From Streptomyces pyxinicus (GTDB taxonomy: Bacteria > Actinomycetota > Actinomycetes > Streptomycetales > Streptomycetaceae), in NCBI RefSeq assembly GCF_024753135.1, contig NZ_JANUGP010000048.1:1-39205 (forward strand): a stretch of DNA of 39,205 nucleotides, in the 5' to 3' direction. Position numbers and translations under genes: made by a program. Below are positions 7,674-14,857 of the stretch, in pieces (within the stretch, counting starts at the first letter, position 1; the number at the start of each line of letters is the position of its first letter). A model generated the notes under the pieces. The model had not been told where the DNA came from. It worked only from the letters and a program-made list of their open reading frames with translations, and did no database searches.

Positions 7674-8159
7674 TCACGGGAACATGGTGTCGGCCTCGGC
7701 GAACGCGGTGTGCGCCATGCCGATGAAGACGGCGCAGAAGACGACGACCACCCCGAGGAAGACCAGGGCGGCGCCGGTGGAGGCGGCGAGCCGGCCGGGC
7801 GAGGGCGGCAGCGCGGTGGCCCGCTCCGGCTGCTCCGGCAGATAGCGGGCGGTGACGAGGTCGCCCTCCAGGACGGTGGCGGGGCCGTTCCCCTCCTCGA
7901 AGCGGACCGTGCGGCCGTCCAGGGTGGTGAACTCGTAGACGTGGTGCAGGGTCGTGCGCACGGAGGTGTCCCCGCCGCCCCCGCGAGTGGTGGTGTACGT
8001 CCGCAGGCAGCGGGCCTGGGTGGTCAGCCCGCGGCTCCAGGTCCTGCTGATCCGCCGGGCGCGGCGCACCAGCCTGACGGCGGCCCAGCCGCAGCCGCCG
8101 ATCATCAGTACCGGCACGGCGTAGAAGAGCATCTCGAACACGCGGTCCCCCGAGGTCAC
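7674..8159 (-). CDS. DUF3592-type membrane protein
   Basis: A 161-residue protein with two predicted membrane segments, near residues 10-30 (FYAVPVLMIGGCGWAAVRLV) and 125-148 (GAALVFLGVVVVFCAVFIGM). They flank a soluble beta-rich middle part with VYEFTTLDGRTVRFEEGNG and VTARYLPEQPERA, the pattern of DUF3592 proteins. No enzymatic motif is seen and the function is unknown. The start is uncertain: GTG 8159 has no clear ribosome site, while in-frame GTG 8141 is preceded closely by GGGGGA. It converges on tRNA-Lys copy 1. Confidence 0.7.
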   Translation of the reverse strand: MTSGDRVFEMLFYAVPVLMIGGCGWAAVRLVRRARRISRTWSRGLTTQARCLRTYTTTRGGGGDTSVRTTLHHVYEFTTLDGRTVRFEEGNGPATVLEGDLVTARYLPEQPERATALPPSPGRLAASTGAALVFLGVVVVFCAVFIGMAHTAFAEADTMFP

Positions 8160-8263
8160 GTCGCCGCACCGGTCGAGGCGGCGTGCGAGGAAGTTACCCG
8201 CGGGGAGCGCCGGATTCGCTCAAGTAAGGCTCAGGCTTCGCGAGCGCGCCCGGCTGCCCGGAA

Positions 8264-8299
8264 TCCGCGTGCGCCGGCAGTCGTGCCGGCGCACGCGGA
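8264..8299 (-). terminator. Perfect 16-bp hairpin after the LPMO gene
   Basis: Arms at 8264-8279 and 8284-8299 are fully complementary around the tetraloop GTCG. It sits 18 bp beyond the LPMO stop codon and probably ends that transcript. Confidence 0.8.
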
Positions 8300-8316
8300 C
8301 CCTGCCCGAGGGGGGA

Positions 8317-8922
8317 TCAGAAGGTGACGTCCGAGCAGGCGTAGAACGCGTTGCCGGTGTCGGCGATGGTCCACACCGCGACAATGACGTGGTGCCCGCT
8401 CAGCCCGGACGGCAGGGTGCCGCTGTGGCTGAGTGTGGCCGGCGGCCGCTGGCCGTTGTACGGCACCGTCAGGAACGGGGTGAGGTTGAGGTCCGAGCGG
8501 GCGAGGTTGTGGTTCTGGTTCCAGCCCTGCTTGGTGACGTAGTACTTGAAGTCGGTCGTGGCGTGCATGGCCGTGAACTGCCAGCGGAACGTGTACGACT
8601 GACCGCCGGTCACCCTGGTGGTGGGCCAGGCCGCGCCGGACGGTGTCTGGGGCGCGCTGAGCTGGGCGAACTGGCTCAGGCCGCCGTTGCAGATCTGGCC
8701 GTCGGCGGGACCGGCGGCCGGGAAGCCCTTGGGGCCCTCGACGCTCTGCGGCTCCCACTGGATGGAGCCGCAGTTCGCCACGGTGCCGTTCTGGCAGAGC
8801 TTCTGCCTGCTGATGGGGAGGTCGGTGTAGCCGTGCCCGCTGGCGCCGCCGGTGGAGAGCGCGAAGGCTCCGGCGGTCACCGCACCCAGCACGACTGCGG
8901 ACAACTTGGTCTTGGTGCGCAT
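8317..8922 (-). CDS. AA10 lytic polysaccharide monooxygenase (chitin-type), secreted
   Basis: A 201-residue copper monooxygenase that cleaves crystalline polysaccharide oxidatively outside the cell. The signal peptide covers residues 1-29; cleavage before His30 (ASG|HGYTDLP) frees the N-terminal His of the copper histidine brace. His120 in FTAMHATTDFKYYVT is the second ligand, and Phe193 in NAFYACSDV is probably the axial residue. The segment IQWEPQSVEGPKGFPAAGPADG closely resembles chitin-active CBP21-like enzymes, with Trp where CBP21 has Tyr54. There is no extra carbohydrate-binding module. The ATG follows AGGAG at 7 nt spacing. A DasR-type operator lies 48-63 bp upstream, which fits chitin/GlcNAc control. 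Chitin as substrate is inferred. Confidence 0.95.
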   Translation of the reverse strand: MRTKTKLSAVVLGAVTAGAFALSTGGASGHGYTDLPISRQKLCQNGTVANCGSIQWEPQSVEGPKGFPAAGPADGQICNGGLSQFAQLSAPQTPSGAAWPTTRVTGGQSYTFRWQFTAMHATTDFKYYVTKQGWNQNHNLARSDLNLTPFLTVPYNGQRPPATLSHSGTLPSGLSGHHVIVAVWTIADTGNAFYACSDVTF

Positions 8923-8969
8923 GCTGCCGCTCCTGGAGAACGTGGGGTGTTCAGTGAGCTGTGCAGGGG

Positions 8970-8985
8970 TCAGGTCTAGACCAAG
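8970..8985. promoter_or_regulatory. DasR-responsive element (dre)-like operator upstream of LPMO
   Basis: The 16 bp centre on GGTCTAGACC, a perfect 10-bp palindrome flanked by A and AAG, matching the known DasR pattern (TGGTCTAGACCA) except at one flanking base. A degenerate second copy on the LPMO coding strand, TTGGTATGGACATG at 9011-9024, matches TTGGTCTAGACCTG (8971-8984) at 11 of 14 bases. Confidence 0.75.
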
Positions 8986-9072
8986 TCTCAGGTTATGGGT
9001 GCGAGTTGAACATGTCCATACCAATCGCTGAAGGCAATCGCCGGGGGCCCGCACGGGGCGGTCACGGGGCGG

Positions 9073-10206
9073 TCACACCGGCTCGCCGCGTCCCGAGCAG
9101 AACGCCACCGTCAGGTCGCGGACCAGCACCTTGCGCTCGTAGTCGTCCAGGGCGACCAGCCCGCGCACGGTCAGCCGGGTCACCGTGTCCTCGACCGAGT
9201 CCACCACCGAGGTCAGCATGGTGGCCCGCTGCCGGGCGTCCAGCGCGGTGATCCGGCGCCGCCGCATCGCGGCGGCGACCTCCGGGGCGTACTCCACCCG
9301 GACCGGCCGCACCTGGAACACCTCCACCCCGACCCCCGCGGCCTCCTGCGCCACCAGCCGGGTCAGCGTGTCCCCGACCGCCGTCACCCCGCCCCGGGTG
9401 CCGCCCGCCGGCTCCACCGGCACCCGGGCCAGCGCCGCCTCCACGCACTCGCGCAGATACGCCTCGTGGTCCTCGATGCCGAGCAGCGCCCGCGCGGTGT
9501 CCCGTACCCGCCACACCACCAGCACCACCACCCGCAGGCCCATCCCGTCCGGGTCGGCCGCCGGCATCGCCTCGCTGCGCCAGTGCCGCAGCCGCACGTC
9601 CGCCCGGCGGCGCCGCGCCAGCGGGTTCACCCACAGCAGCCCGGTGCGCCGCACGGTCCCCCGGTACCGGCCGAACAGGCCGAGCACCCAGGCCCGCCCG
9701 GTCCGCCCCCGGGTCAGCCCGCCGAACCCGAACGCGCCGAGCGCCCCGGCCCCGGCGTACGACGCCCACTGCGCGGGACCCAGGCCCGCGCCCGGGTATG
9801 CCGGCAGCCGCAGCGCCTCGGCGGTGAGCGACGGGAGCAGCCCGGCCCACCAGGTGGTGGCCAGGCAGCCGGTGAGCCCGCAGGCCCCGGCGAACACCCC
9901 GGCGAGGCCGGGCAGCACCCGCGCCGGGCGCTCCACCAGTTCCGGGTCGACCTGCGGCAGCGGCCGGCCGCGCACCGGCGCCGGGCGGCCGAGGCGCGGC
10001 TGCTCGCCGGTGCCCTGTCTGCGGCCGACGACGGCCGGCTTGAGCGGCACCTTCACCGGGTCCGGCTCGTCCCGGAAGAGCAGGTGGACCGGGATCTCGG
10101 TGGTCGCCTCGTTCTGGATCAGCCGGACCGGGCGGGTGACCGCGGTCGCGGCACCCTCCAAGGGCCCCTCGGATTCGGGTGGGATGGATGAGGTCGTCGT
10201 ACTCAT
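9073..10206 (-). CDS. SPFH/band-7 domain membrane protein
   Basis: A 377-residue stomatin/prohibitin-like protein. Residues about 95-165 hold two hydrophobic segments (GVFAGACGLTGCLATTWWAGLL and a Gly/Ala-rich one). After these comes the SPFH domain, recognised by RYRGTVRRTGLLWVNPL, VVVLVVWRVRDTARAL, EAYLRECVEAALARV and the VEVFQVRPVRVEYAPEVAAAM strand-helix. Such proteins form membrane-associated oligomers. The start is ATG 10206 behind GGAGG; an upstream in-frame ATG at 10239 lacks a ribosome site. The N-terminal 90 residues are Pro/Arg-rich and cytosolic-looking. Two tandem 11-bp repeats (CACGGGGCGGT) lie at the 3' end. The NlpC/P60 gene is 99 bp upstream on the same strand. Confidence 0.82.
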   Translation of the reverse strand: MSTTTSSIPPESEGPLEGAATAVTRPVRLIQNEATTEIPVHLLFRDEPDPVKVPLKPAVVGRRQGTGEQPRLGRPAPVRGRPLPQVDPELVERPARVLPGLAGVFAGACGLTGCLATTWWAGLLPSLTAEALRLPAYPGAGLGPAQWASYAGAGALGAFGFGGLTRGRTGRAWVLGLFGRYRGTVRRTGLLWVNPLARRRRADVRLRHWRSEAMPAADPDGMGLRVVVLVVWRVRDTARALLGIEDHEAYLRECVEAALARVPVEPAGGTRGGVTAVGDTLTRLVAQEAAGVGVEVFQVRPVRVEYAPEVAAAMRRRRITALDARQRATMLTSVVDSVEDTVTRLTVRGLVALDDYERKVLVRDLTVAFCSGRGEPV

Positions 10207-10305
10207 GCGTGCCTCCAGCCTCCGCGCCAGATGCGTCATGAACTTCGGAAAGGGGTGGGGTGATCGGGGGGAGGATCGGGGTTCCGGCTCGGGCGAGCGG
10301 GCCGG

Positions 10306-11592
10306 TCAGGCGAACAGGCGCCGCCAGGTCTCCGGGCCCGGGTAGCCGTCCGCCGCGCCGCCGCGCCAGCCCTGGGTCCGCTGGAACGCCTCCACGGCAC
10401 GCCGGTCCGCCTCGCCCCAGTGCGGGCCGGGGCCGAGGGCGTAGCACCCGCCGAAGCCCTTCTCCACCAGCCGGGCGCCCAGCCGGGTGACGTGGTCGTT
10501 GGCGGCGCCCGGCCGGAAGAAGGCGCGCCCGGGGTAGCCGGGCACTCCGTGCGAGGCGGGCGGCGCCGGGTCCGGCGTACTGCTCCGGCCCTTGCCCGTG
10601 GTTAGCAGTTCCCAGGTGCGCGGGCCGGGCAGTCCGTCGGCGTCCGCGCCGCTCCAGCCCTGGGCGCGCTGGAACGCCCGGGTGGCGCGCCGGTCCGCCT
10701 CGCCCCAGACCGGTCCGGGTCCCGTCGCGTAGCAGGAGCCGGCGCCCCGCGCGACCAGTATCCGGCCGAGCAGGGTGACGTACGTGTTGTCGGCGCCGGG
10801 CCCGAAGTAGGCCGCGCCCGGGTACGGCACCACGGTCCTGCCAGCCGCCGGCGCGCCCGCGGTGCCGGCGGCCACCCCCTTGTAGCGGTAGGGGACGTAC
10901 TTCGCGGAGTTGCTCCAGTACGCGTACGGCGTGCTCTGCCGGCGGGTGTGCGGGGGCGTCTGCTCGTAGGCCGTGTAGGAGGTGTGCGTGGAGTTGGTCC
11001 AGCCGCCGAAGATCACCACGTGCGAGCCGTTCTCGGGGTTGGCCGGGTTGTGGAAGAGCAGGATGTCGCCGGGCTGGAGCTGCGCCTTGGTGATCTTCAC
11101 GCCGAACTGGCCGAGACTGCCCGTCCATTCGTTGCCCGGCAGGCCCCAGGCCATGGACACATAGCCCGAGCAGTCCTGCCGGTACCCGTCGGTCCAGTAC
11201 GCGGTCATGCTGTACGGCACCCGCGCGGCCACCCAGGCCTTGGCCCGGTTGACGATCTCGGTCCGGGTGGTGGCGGGGACCGCCGCGACGCCGGGCTCGG
11301 CCAGGGTGCCCACCCGGCCGTGCAGCGGGGACCTGGCGCCCTGCGGGGTGGCGGGCTCGCCGTCACCGGGGTCGGCCTCGCGGTGCGGGGCGTGGCCGGG
11401 GGTGACGGCGGTGGCCGGGGCGGTACCGCCGAGGACGGCGGACGCGGCGGCCATGACGACGACCCCGCAGGCCGCCGGGTGGCCGCCGAGGCGGCCGGAC
11501 GACAGGCGGGGACGCACCCGTCGCCAGTGGACACAGCCGGGGCAGTCGCAGTCGCTCGCGGGATCGAATTCCTCGAACACCGGAGCGGACAT
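10306..11592 (-). CDS. NlpC/P60-like cell-wall hydrolase with two peptidoglycan-binding repeats
   Basis: A 428-residue envelope protein. Residues 10-23 carry a Cys cluster, CDCPGC (Cys15, 17, 20) followed by VHW, on the cytosolic side of a hydrophobic signal/anchor (about 41-63). The catalytic region (about 108-250) shows Cys141 in QDCSGYVSMAW and His191 in GSHVVIFGGW, the NlpC/P60 Cys-His arrangement; QPGDILLF between them is also typical. Two C-terminal repeats (about 268-350 and 362-428) share CYxxGPGPxWGEADRRA and AFQRxQGW, the PG_binding_1 pattern. It probably cuts or binds peptidoglycan. The ATG at 11592 is preceded by GAGG. The N-terminal Cys cluster is unusual for an exported hydrolase. 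Confidence 0.85.
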   Translation of the reverse strand: MSAPVFEEFDPASDCDCPGCVHWRRVRPRLSSGRLGGHPAACGVVVMAAASAVLGGTAPATAVTPGHAPHREADPGDGEPATPQGARSPLHGRVGTLAEPGVAAVPATTRTEIVNRAKAWVAARVPYSMTAYWTDGYRQDCSGYVSMAWGLPGNEWTGSLGQFGVKITKAQLQPGDILLFHNPANPENGSHVVIFGGWTNSTHTSYTAYEQTPPHTRRQSTPYAYWSNSAKYVPYRYKGVAAGTAGAPAAGRTVVPYPGAAYFGPGADNTYVTLLGRILVARGAGSCYATGPGPVWGEADRRATRAFQRAQGWSGADADGLPGPRTWELLTTGKGRSSTPDPAPPASHGVPGYPGRAFFRPGAANDHVTRLGARLVEKGFGGCYALGPGPHWGEADRRAVEAFQRTQGWRGGAADGYPGPETWRRLFA

Positions 11593-11732
11593 GCGAGCTG
11601 CCTCACATTCGGGGGGGTTCTGTCCGCGAGTGTGCACGTCGATCAGTTTCCCAAGCGTCCACGGGACGCGCATTTTGACGGTCCGAATGATGTACGCCGG
11701 TCCGCCCGCCCCCCCGCCGGGTCGCACCCGGG

Positions 11733-11769
11733 TGGTCGGGAGCACCCCCGCACGTCGGGTAGAGTTTTC
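11733..11769 (+). promoter_or_regulatory. tRNA-Lys promoter block, copy 2
   Basis: It has the same length and layout as the block at 7479-7515: TGGTC, then GAGCACCCCCG, then GGGTAGAGTTTTC. TAGAGT fits a -10 hexamer. The distance to the mature tRNA is shorter than in copy 1. Confidence 0.6.
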
Positions 11770-11780
11770 CCTGTCAGCAG

Positions 11781-11854
11781 GCGCCGCTAGCTCAGTTGGT
11801 TAGAGCAGCTGACTCTTAATCAGCGGGTCCGGGGTTCGAGTCCCTGGCGGCGCA
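11781..11854 (+). tRNA. tRNA-Lys (anticodon CTT), copy 2
   Basis: Identical in all 74 bases to the gene at 7554-7627, and identical for one further base 3'. CTT anticodon in the loop CTCTTAA; CCA not encoded. Confidence 0.97.
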
Positions 11855-11862
11855 CCGACCGG

Positions 11863-11890
11863 AAGGCCCCTCGTTCACACGGGGGGCCTT
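11863..11890 (+). terminator. Hairpin terminator after tRNA-Lys copy 2
   Basis: AAGGCCCC pairs with GGGGCCTT around a 12-nt loop, followed by TCGC. It ends the tRNA transcript and abuts the promoter of the FadR-type gene. Confidence 0.7.
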
Positions 11891-11910
11891 TCGCATGCCG
11901 ATTGGCCGGA

Positions 11911-11916
11911 TACGCT
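11911..11916 (+). promoter_or_regulatory. -10 element TACGCT for a leaderless FadR-type gene
   Basis: TACGCT ends exactly 6 nt before ATG 11923, so transcription would begin at or next to the A of the ATG. No ribosome site precedes the start. Confidence 0.6.
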
Positions 11917-11922
11917 CTGGCC

Positions 11923-12624
11923 ATGGCAGCCCGGGACCTCCAGGAGCGGATCAAGAAGCTGATCGTCGACCGGCGGCTGCCCTCGGGCGCCCCGCTGCCG
12001 ACCGAGCCGGAGCTGATGGAGTACCTGGGGGCCTCCCGCAACTCGGTGCGGGAGGCGCTCAAGGCGCTCCAGGCCATGGGCATCGTGGAGATCCGGCACG
12101 GCTTCGGGACGTACGTCGGCCCGATGTCGTTCGCCCCGATGATCGAGGGCCTGGCCTTCCGTACCGTCGCCGGGCACTACCGGGGCGAGGACTCGCTGCT
12201 CCAGTTGCTGGAGCTGCGCGAGGCCGTGGAGACCGGGCTGGTGTCCCGGCTGGCCGGGCGGCTGCCCGCGGCGGACCTGGCCGAGCTGGAGGCCCTCGTC
12301 GACCGCATGGACGAGGAGGCGGCACGGGGGGCCGGGCTCGCCGCGACCGACCGCGCCTTTCACGCCACCCTCTACCGGGGGCTGGACAACACCCTGCTGT
12401 GCGAGGTGCTGGAGGCGTTCTGGGACGCCTTCCACCGGGTGCAGCGCGACCTCGTGGACGTGCCGCAGGATCCGCGGGTCACCTGCCGCCAGCACCGGGA
12501 GATCCTGGACGCGGTCCGCTCCGGGGACGCGCTGCGGGCGGAGCGCGCCATACGGGAGCACTTCGGCAACGTCCGGGCGCGGCTGTCCGGCACCGGCGGT
12601 CAGCCGTCGGTGCCGGTGAGGTAG
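11923..12624 (+). CDS. FadR-type GntR transcriptional regulator (FCD domain)
   Basis: A 233-residue regulator. The N-terminal winged helix (about 3-68) includes LPTEPELMEYLGASRNSVREALKAL and HGFGTYV. The C-terminal all-helical FCD domain (about 85-220) has the metal/ligand-binding pattern: D and H in TDRAFHATLYRGLDN and a His in CRQHREILDAV. FadR-type proteins usually sense carboxylic acids or sugar acids. Start: ATG 11923, with TACGCT 6 nt before it and no Shine-Dalgarno, suggests a leaderless mRNA; TTG 11902 is the in-frame alternative. The gene stands alone, between the tRNA and the convergent sortase, overlapping the sortase 3' end by 25 bp. Target genes are not evident. Confidence 0.88.
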   Translation: MAARDLQERIKKLIVDRRLPSGAPLPTEPELMEYLGASRNSVREALKALQAMGIVEIRHGFGTYVGPMSFAPMIEGLAFRTVAGHYRGEDSLLQLLELREAVETGLVSRLAGRLPAADLAELEALVDRMDEEAARGAGLAATDRAFHATLYRGLDNTLLCEVLEAFWDAFHRVQRDLVDVPQDPRVTCRQHREILDAVRSGDALRAERAIREHFGNVRARLSGTGGQPSVPVR

Positions 12625-13262
12625 GCGGAGACGACGACGTTGGCGGTGTAGGTGCCGCGCGCGCGGTCGAAGGTGCCGCCGCAGGTGATGAGGCGCAGCT
12701 CGGCGCGGCCCCGGTGGTGCGGGGCGTAGGCCTGCCGGGCGTCGAAGTCCTCGCGGGGCAGGACCCGGACGTCGTCGATGGTGAACCGGGCGACCTTGCC
12801 GTCCGCGCGGACCACGCGCACGGTCTCGCCGGTTTCGAGGGTGCTGAGCTTGTAGAAGACGGCGGGCCGGGTCCGGGTGTCCACATGGCCGACCAGCAGG
12901 GCGGCCCCGGCGGCCCCGGGCGCGGTGCCGGCGCCGTACCAGCCGACCACGTTCGCCTGGTCGTAGGGCGGCGGGTCGACGGCGCCGTCGGCGTCCAGAC
13001 CGCGGGCCGTCACGGGTGCGGTGACGCCGAGCTGGGGGATGTCGACGCGCTGGGGCCGGGCGGCGGAGAGGGGTTTCGCGGCGGGCGGCAGCGAAGCGGG
13101 GTCCACGGCTCCCCCCACAGCGAACACGTCACCGGCGGCCGGCCCGTCCGGTACGCCGGTCACGCCACGCCCCCACAGCCACAGGCCGAGCAGCAGCACC
13201 GCCCAGGCCACGCCGGTGACGAGCCGGCCGGTGCCGGTCGAGCGCTCCAGGTCGTCGGTCAT
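12600..13262 (-). CDS. Class F sortase
   Basis: A 220-residue membrane-anchored transpeptidase. One N-terminal membrane segment (about 13-32, LVTGVAWAVLLLGLWLWG) precedes the sortase barrel. The catalytic triad is visible: His126 in LLVGHVDTR, Cys194 in LITCGGTFD and Arg202 in ARGTYTANVVV. The LITCGG and VGHVDT forms are typical of actinobacterial class F enzymes, whose substrates are poorly known. ATG 13262 lies 7 bp after the stop of the upstream secreted-protein gene, so the two are co-transcribed and probably translationally coupled. The 3' end overlaps the convergent FadR-type gene. Confidence 0.9.
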   Translation of the reverse strand: MTDDLERSTGTGRLVTGVAWAVLLLGLWLWGRGVTGVPDGPAAGDVFAVGGAVDPASLPPAAKPLSAARPQRVDIPQLGVTAPVTARGLDADGAVDPPPYDQANVVGWYGAGTAPGAAGAALLVGHVDTRTRPAVFYKLSTLETGETVRVVRADGKVARFTIDDVRVLPREDFDARQAYAPHHRGRAELRLITCGGTFDRARGTYTANVVVSAYLTGTDG

Positions 13263-13269
13263 GGCGGCG

Positions 13270-13848
13270 TCAGCGGGTGCCGCGGCTCCGGCGGGCCCGC
13301 CGCCCGACGACGACCGCGGCGATCCCGGCCAGCGCGAGCCCGGTGACCGCCTGGAGGTTGCCGGGCCCGGAGCCGCTGGTGGCGACCGTGGCGAAGTGCG
13401 CGGTGCCACCGCCGCCGGCGTCCACGGGGGCGACGGGCGTCTCGGAGGGCGCCACGGCGGAGGCACCGGTACCGAAGGGGCGGATGAGCTGCTCCAGCTG
13501 CCCGAGCCCGCCACCGCCCCCGGAGCCGACCGTGAGGGTGCCGGTGGTGACGGTGCCGGCGCAGGTGACCTTGACGTCGTAGGCGCCCGGCTGGACGGAG
13601 GTGCGCACCTGGGTCTCACCGGAGACGGTGCCCTGGCCGCCGGTCAGCACGGCGTCGGCGACGAAGGCGGTCGAGGCCGCCGTGGCCCGCGCGCCGGTAC
13701 AGCCGCCGGCCCGCACGGTGACGGCGCCGCCGGGTGCCGGGGAGGCGGGGGTCACGGTGACCGGGCCGCCGCTCGCCGCGTGGGCGGCGGGGGTGCAGAC
13801 GGCCGCGGCCAGGATTCCGGTACAGAGAGTGAGGCGAAGTGAGCCCAT
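13270..13848 (-). CDS. Secreted, membrane-anchored protein in operon with sortase F
   Basis: A 192-residue exported protein of unknown function. It has a signal peptide (about 1-24, cut after AHA), then a beta-rich domain starting GGPVTVTPASPAPGGAVTVRAGGC with two cysteines (Cys50 and the one in VKVTCAG) that could form a disulfide. A Gly/Ser linker follows, then a C-terminal membrane segment ending GRRARRSRGTR. The tail resembles a cell-wall sorting signal (hydrophobic stretch plus basic end) but no LPXTG or LAXTG motif is visible; SGPGN precedes the helix. ATG 13848 has GGAGG at 6 nt. It lies directly upstream of the class F sortase gene, so it may be a substrate or partner of that enzyme. 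Confidence 0.8.
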   Translation of the reverse strand: MGSLRLTLCTGILAAAVCTPAAHAASGGPVTVTPASPAPGGAVTVRAGGCTGARATAASTAFVADAVLTGGQGTVSGETQVRTSVQPGAYDVKVTCAGTVTTGTLTVGSGGGGGLGQLEQLIRPFGTGASAVAPSETPVAPVDAGGGGTAHFATVATSGSGPGNLQAVTGLALAGIAAVVVGRRARRSRGTR

Positions 13849-13971
13849 CGTGAACCTCCAGATACCAGGAGGTTCCCCCGGTGGGGGCGCCCCCGCATCC
13901 TCGGGAGGCGCCCCGCTGCGCCGAACGGGTGAGGCCGGGTGGTGCCCCGGTCGGCCCCCCCGGGAGGGGTC

Positions 13972-14751
13972 TCAGACCAGGTCGACCAGGTCGGCGATGG
14001 AGTCCACGACCTCGGACGCCCGGAACGGGTAGCGGTCGATCTCGCCGGGCTGGGTGACCCCGCTGAGCACCAGGAAGGTGCGCATCCCGGCCTCCAGACC
14101 GGCGAGGACGTCGGTGTCCATACGGTCGCCGATCATCGCGGAGGTCTCGGAGTGGGCGCCGATCGCGTTCAGCCCGGCCCGCATCATCAGCGGGTTGGGC
14201 TTGCCGACGAAGTAGGGCTTGCGGCCGGTCGCGGCGGTGATCAGGGCGGCGACGGAGCCGGTGGCGGGCAGGGCGCCCTCGGTGGAGGGGCCGACGTTGT
14301 CCGGGTTGGTGGCGATGAACCGGGCGCCGGAGTTGATCAGCCGGACGGCCTTGGTCATGGCCTCGAAGGAGTAGGTGCGGGTCTCGCCGAGGATCACGAA
14401 GTCGGGCTCGTGGTCGGTGAGGATGTAGCCGACGTCGTGCAGGGCGGTGGTCAGGCCGGCCTCGCCGATGACGTAGGCGCTGCCGCCGGGCCGCTGGTCG
14501 TTCAGGAACTGGGCGGTGGCCAGCGCCGAGGTCCAGATGTTGTCCACCGGCACGTCCAGGCCCATGCGGCGCAGCCGGGCGTGCAGGTCGCGGGCGGTGT
14601 AGATGGAGTTGTTGGTCAGCACCAGGAAGGGCCGCCCGGACTCGCGCAGCTTCTTCAGGAAGGAGTCGGCGCCCGGGATCGGCACGCCCTCGTGGATCAG
14701 GACGCCGTCCATGTCGGTGAGCCACGACTCGATCGGCTTGCGGTCTGCCAT
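13972..14751 (-). CDS. HAD-IIA family phosphatase (NagD-like)
   Basis: A 259-residue HAD hydrolase of the NagD/PNPase-like class IIA. Motif I is WLTDMDGVLIHEG (Asp nucleophile and Asp+2). Motif II is LTNNS. The cap domain lies between about residues 80 and 180, with the signature KPNPLMMR containing the motif III Lys, then MIGDRMDTDVLAG as motif IV. These enzymes remove phosphate from nucleotides, sugar phosphates or phosphoglycolate. ATG 14751 follows AGGAG. It is downstream of the phosphonatase-like gene on the same strand, but a hairpin in the 106-bp gap suggests a separate or attenuated transcript. Substrate is unknown. Confidence 0.88.
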   Translation of the reverse strand: MADRKPIESWLTDMDGVLIHEGVPIPGADSFLKKLRESGRPFLVLTNNSIYTARDLHARLRRMGLDVPVDNIWTSALATAQFLNDQRPGGSAYVIGEAGLTTALHDVGYILTDHEPDFVILGETRTYSFEAMTKAVRLINSGARFIATNPDNVGPSTEGALPATGSVAALITAATGRKPYFVGKPNPLMMRAGLNAIGAHSETSAMIGDRMDTDVLAGLEAGMRTFLVLSGVTQPGEIDRYPFRASEVVDSIADLVDLV

Positions 14752-14785
14752 GTTGTGCGTCTCCTGGCTGCGTGCGGTCGGGAAA

Positions 14786-14827
14786 GGCTGGGGGCGCCGG
14801 AACCACGGCGTACCGACGCCCCCAGCC
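14786..14827 (-). terminator. Hairpin between phosphonatase-like and HAD-IIA genes
   Basis: The 11-bp arms GGCTGGGGGCG (14786-14796) and its complement (14817-14827) enclose a 20-nt loop, with TTTCCC following on the minus strand. This fits a terminator of the upstream phosphonate operon. Confidence 0.65.
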
Positions 14828-14857
14828 TAATCAGGCCCGGGTGACGCGTGCCCCACC

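Noticed and set aside
8160..8316. Small protein between DUF3592 and LPMO genes
   Set aside because: The region is taken up by a perfect 16-bp terminator hairpin and the DUF3592 upstream region.
9062..11128. 688-residue minus-strand frame overlapping SPFH and NlpC/P60 genes
   Set aside because: It is a different frame of the same strand as two well-supported genes and has shadow composition.
7554..11855. Integrative element bounded by tRNA-Lys att sites
   Set aside because: Both repeats are complete tRNA genes with their own promoters, and the enclosed genes include no integrase, excisionase or replication gene.
13849..13971. Small gene between the HAD-IIA and sortase-partner genes
   Set aside because: Only GC-rich imperfect hairpins are seen; no frame with a ribosome site and plausible composition.
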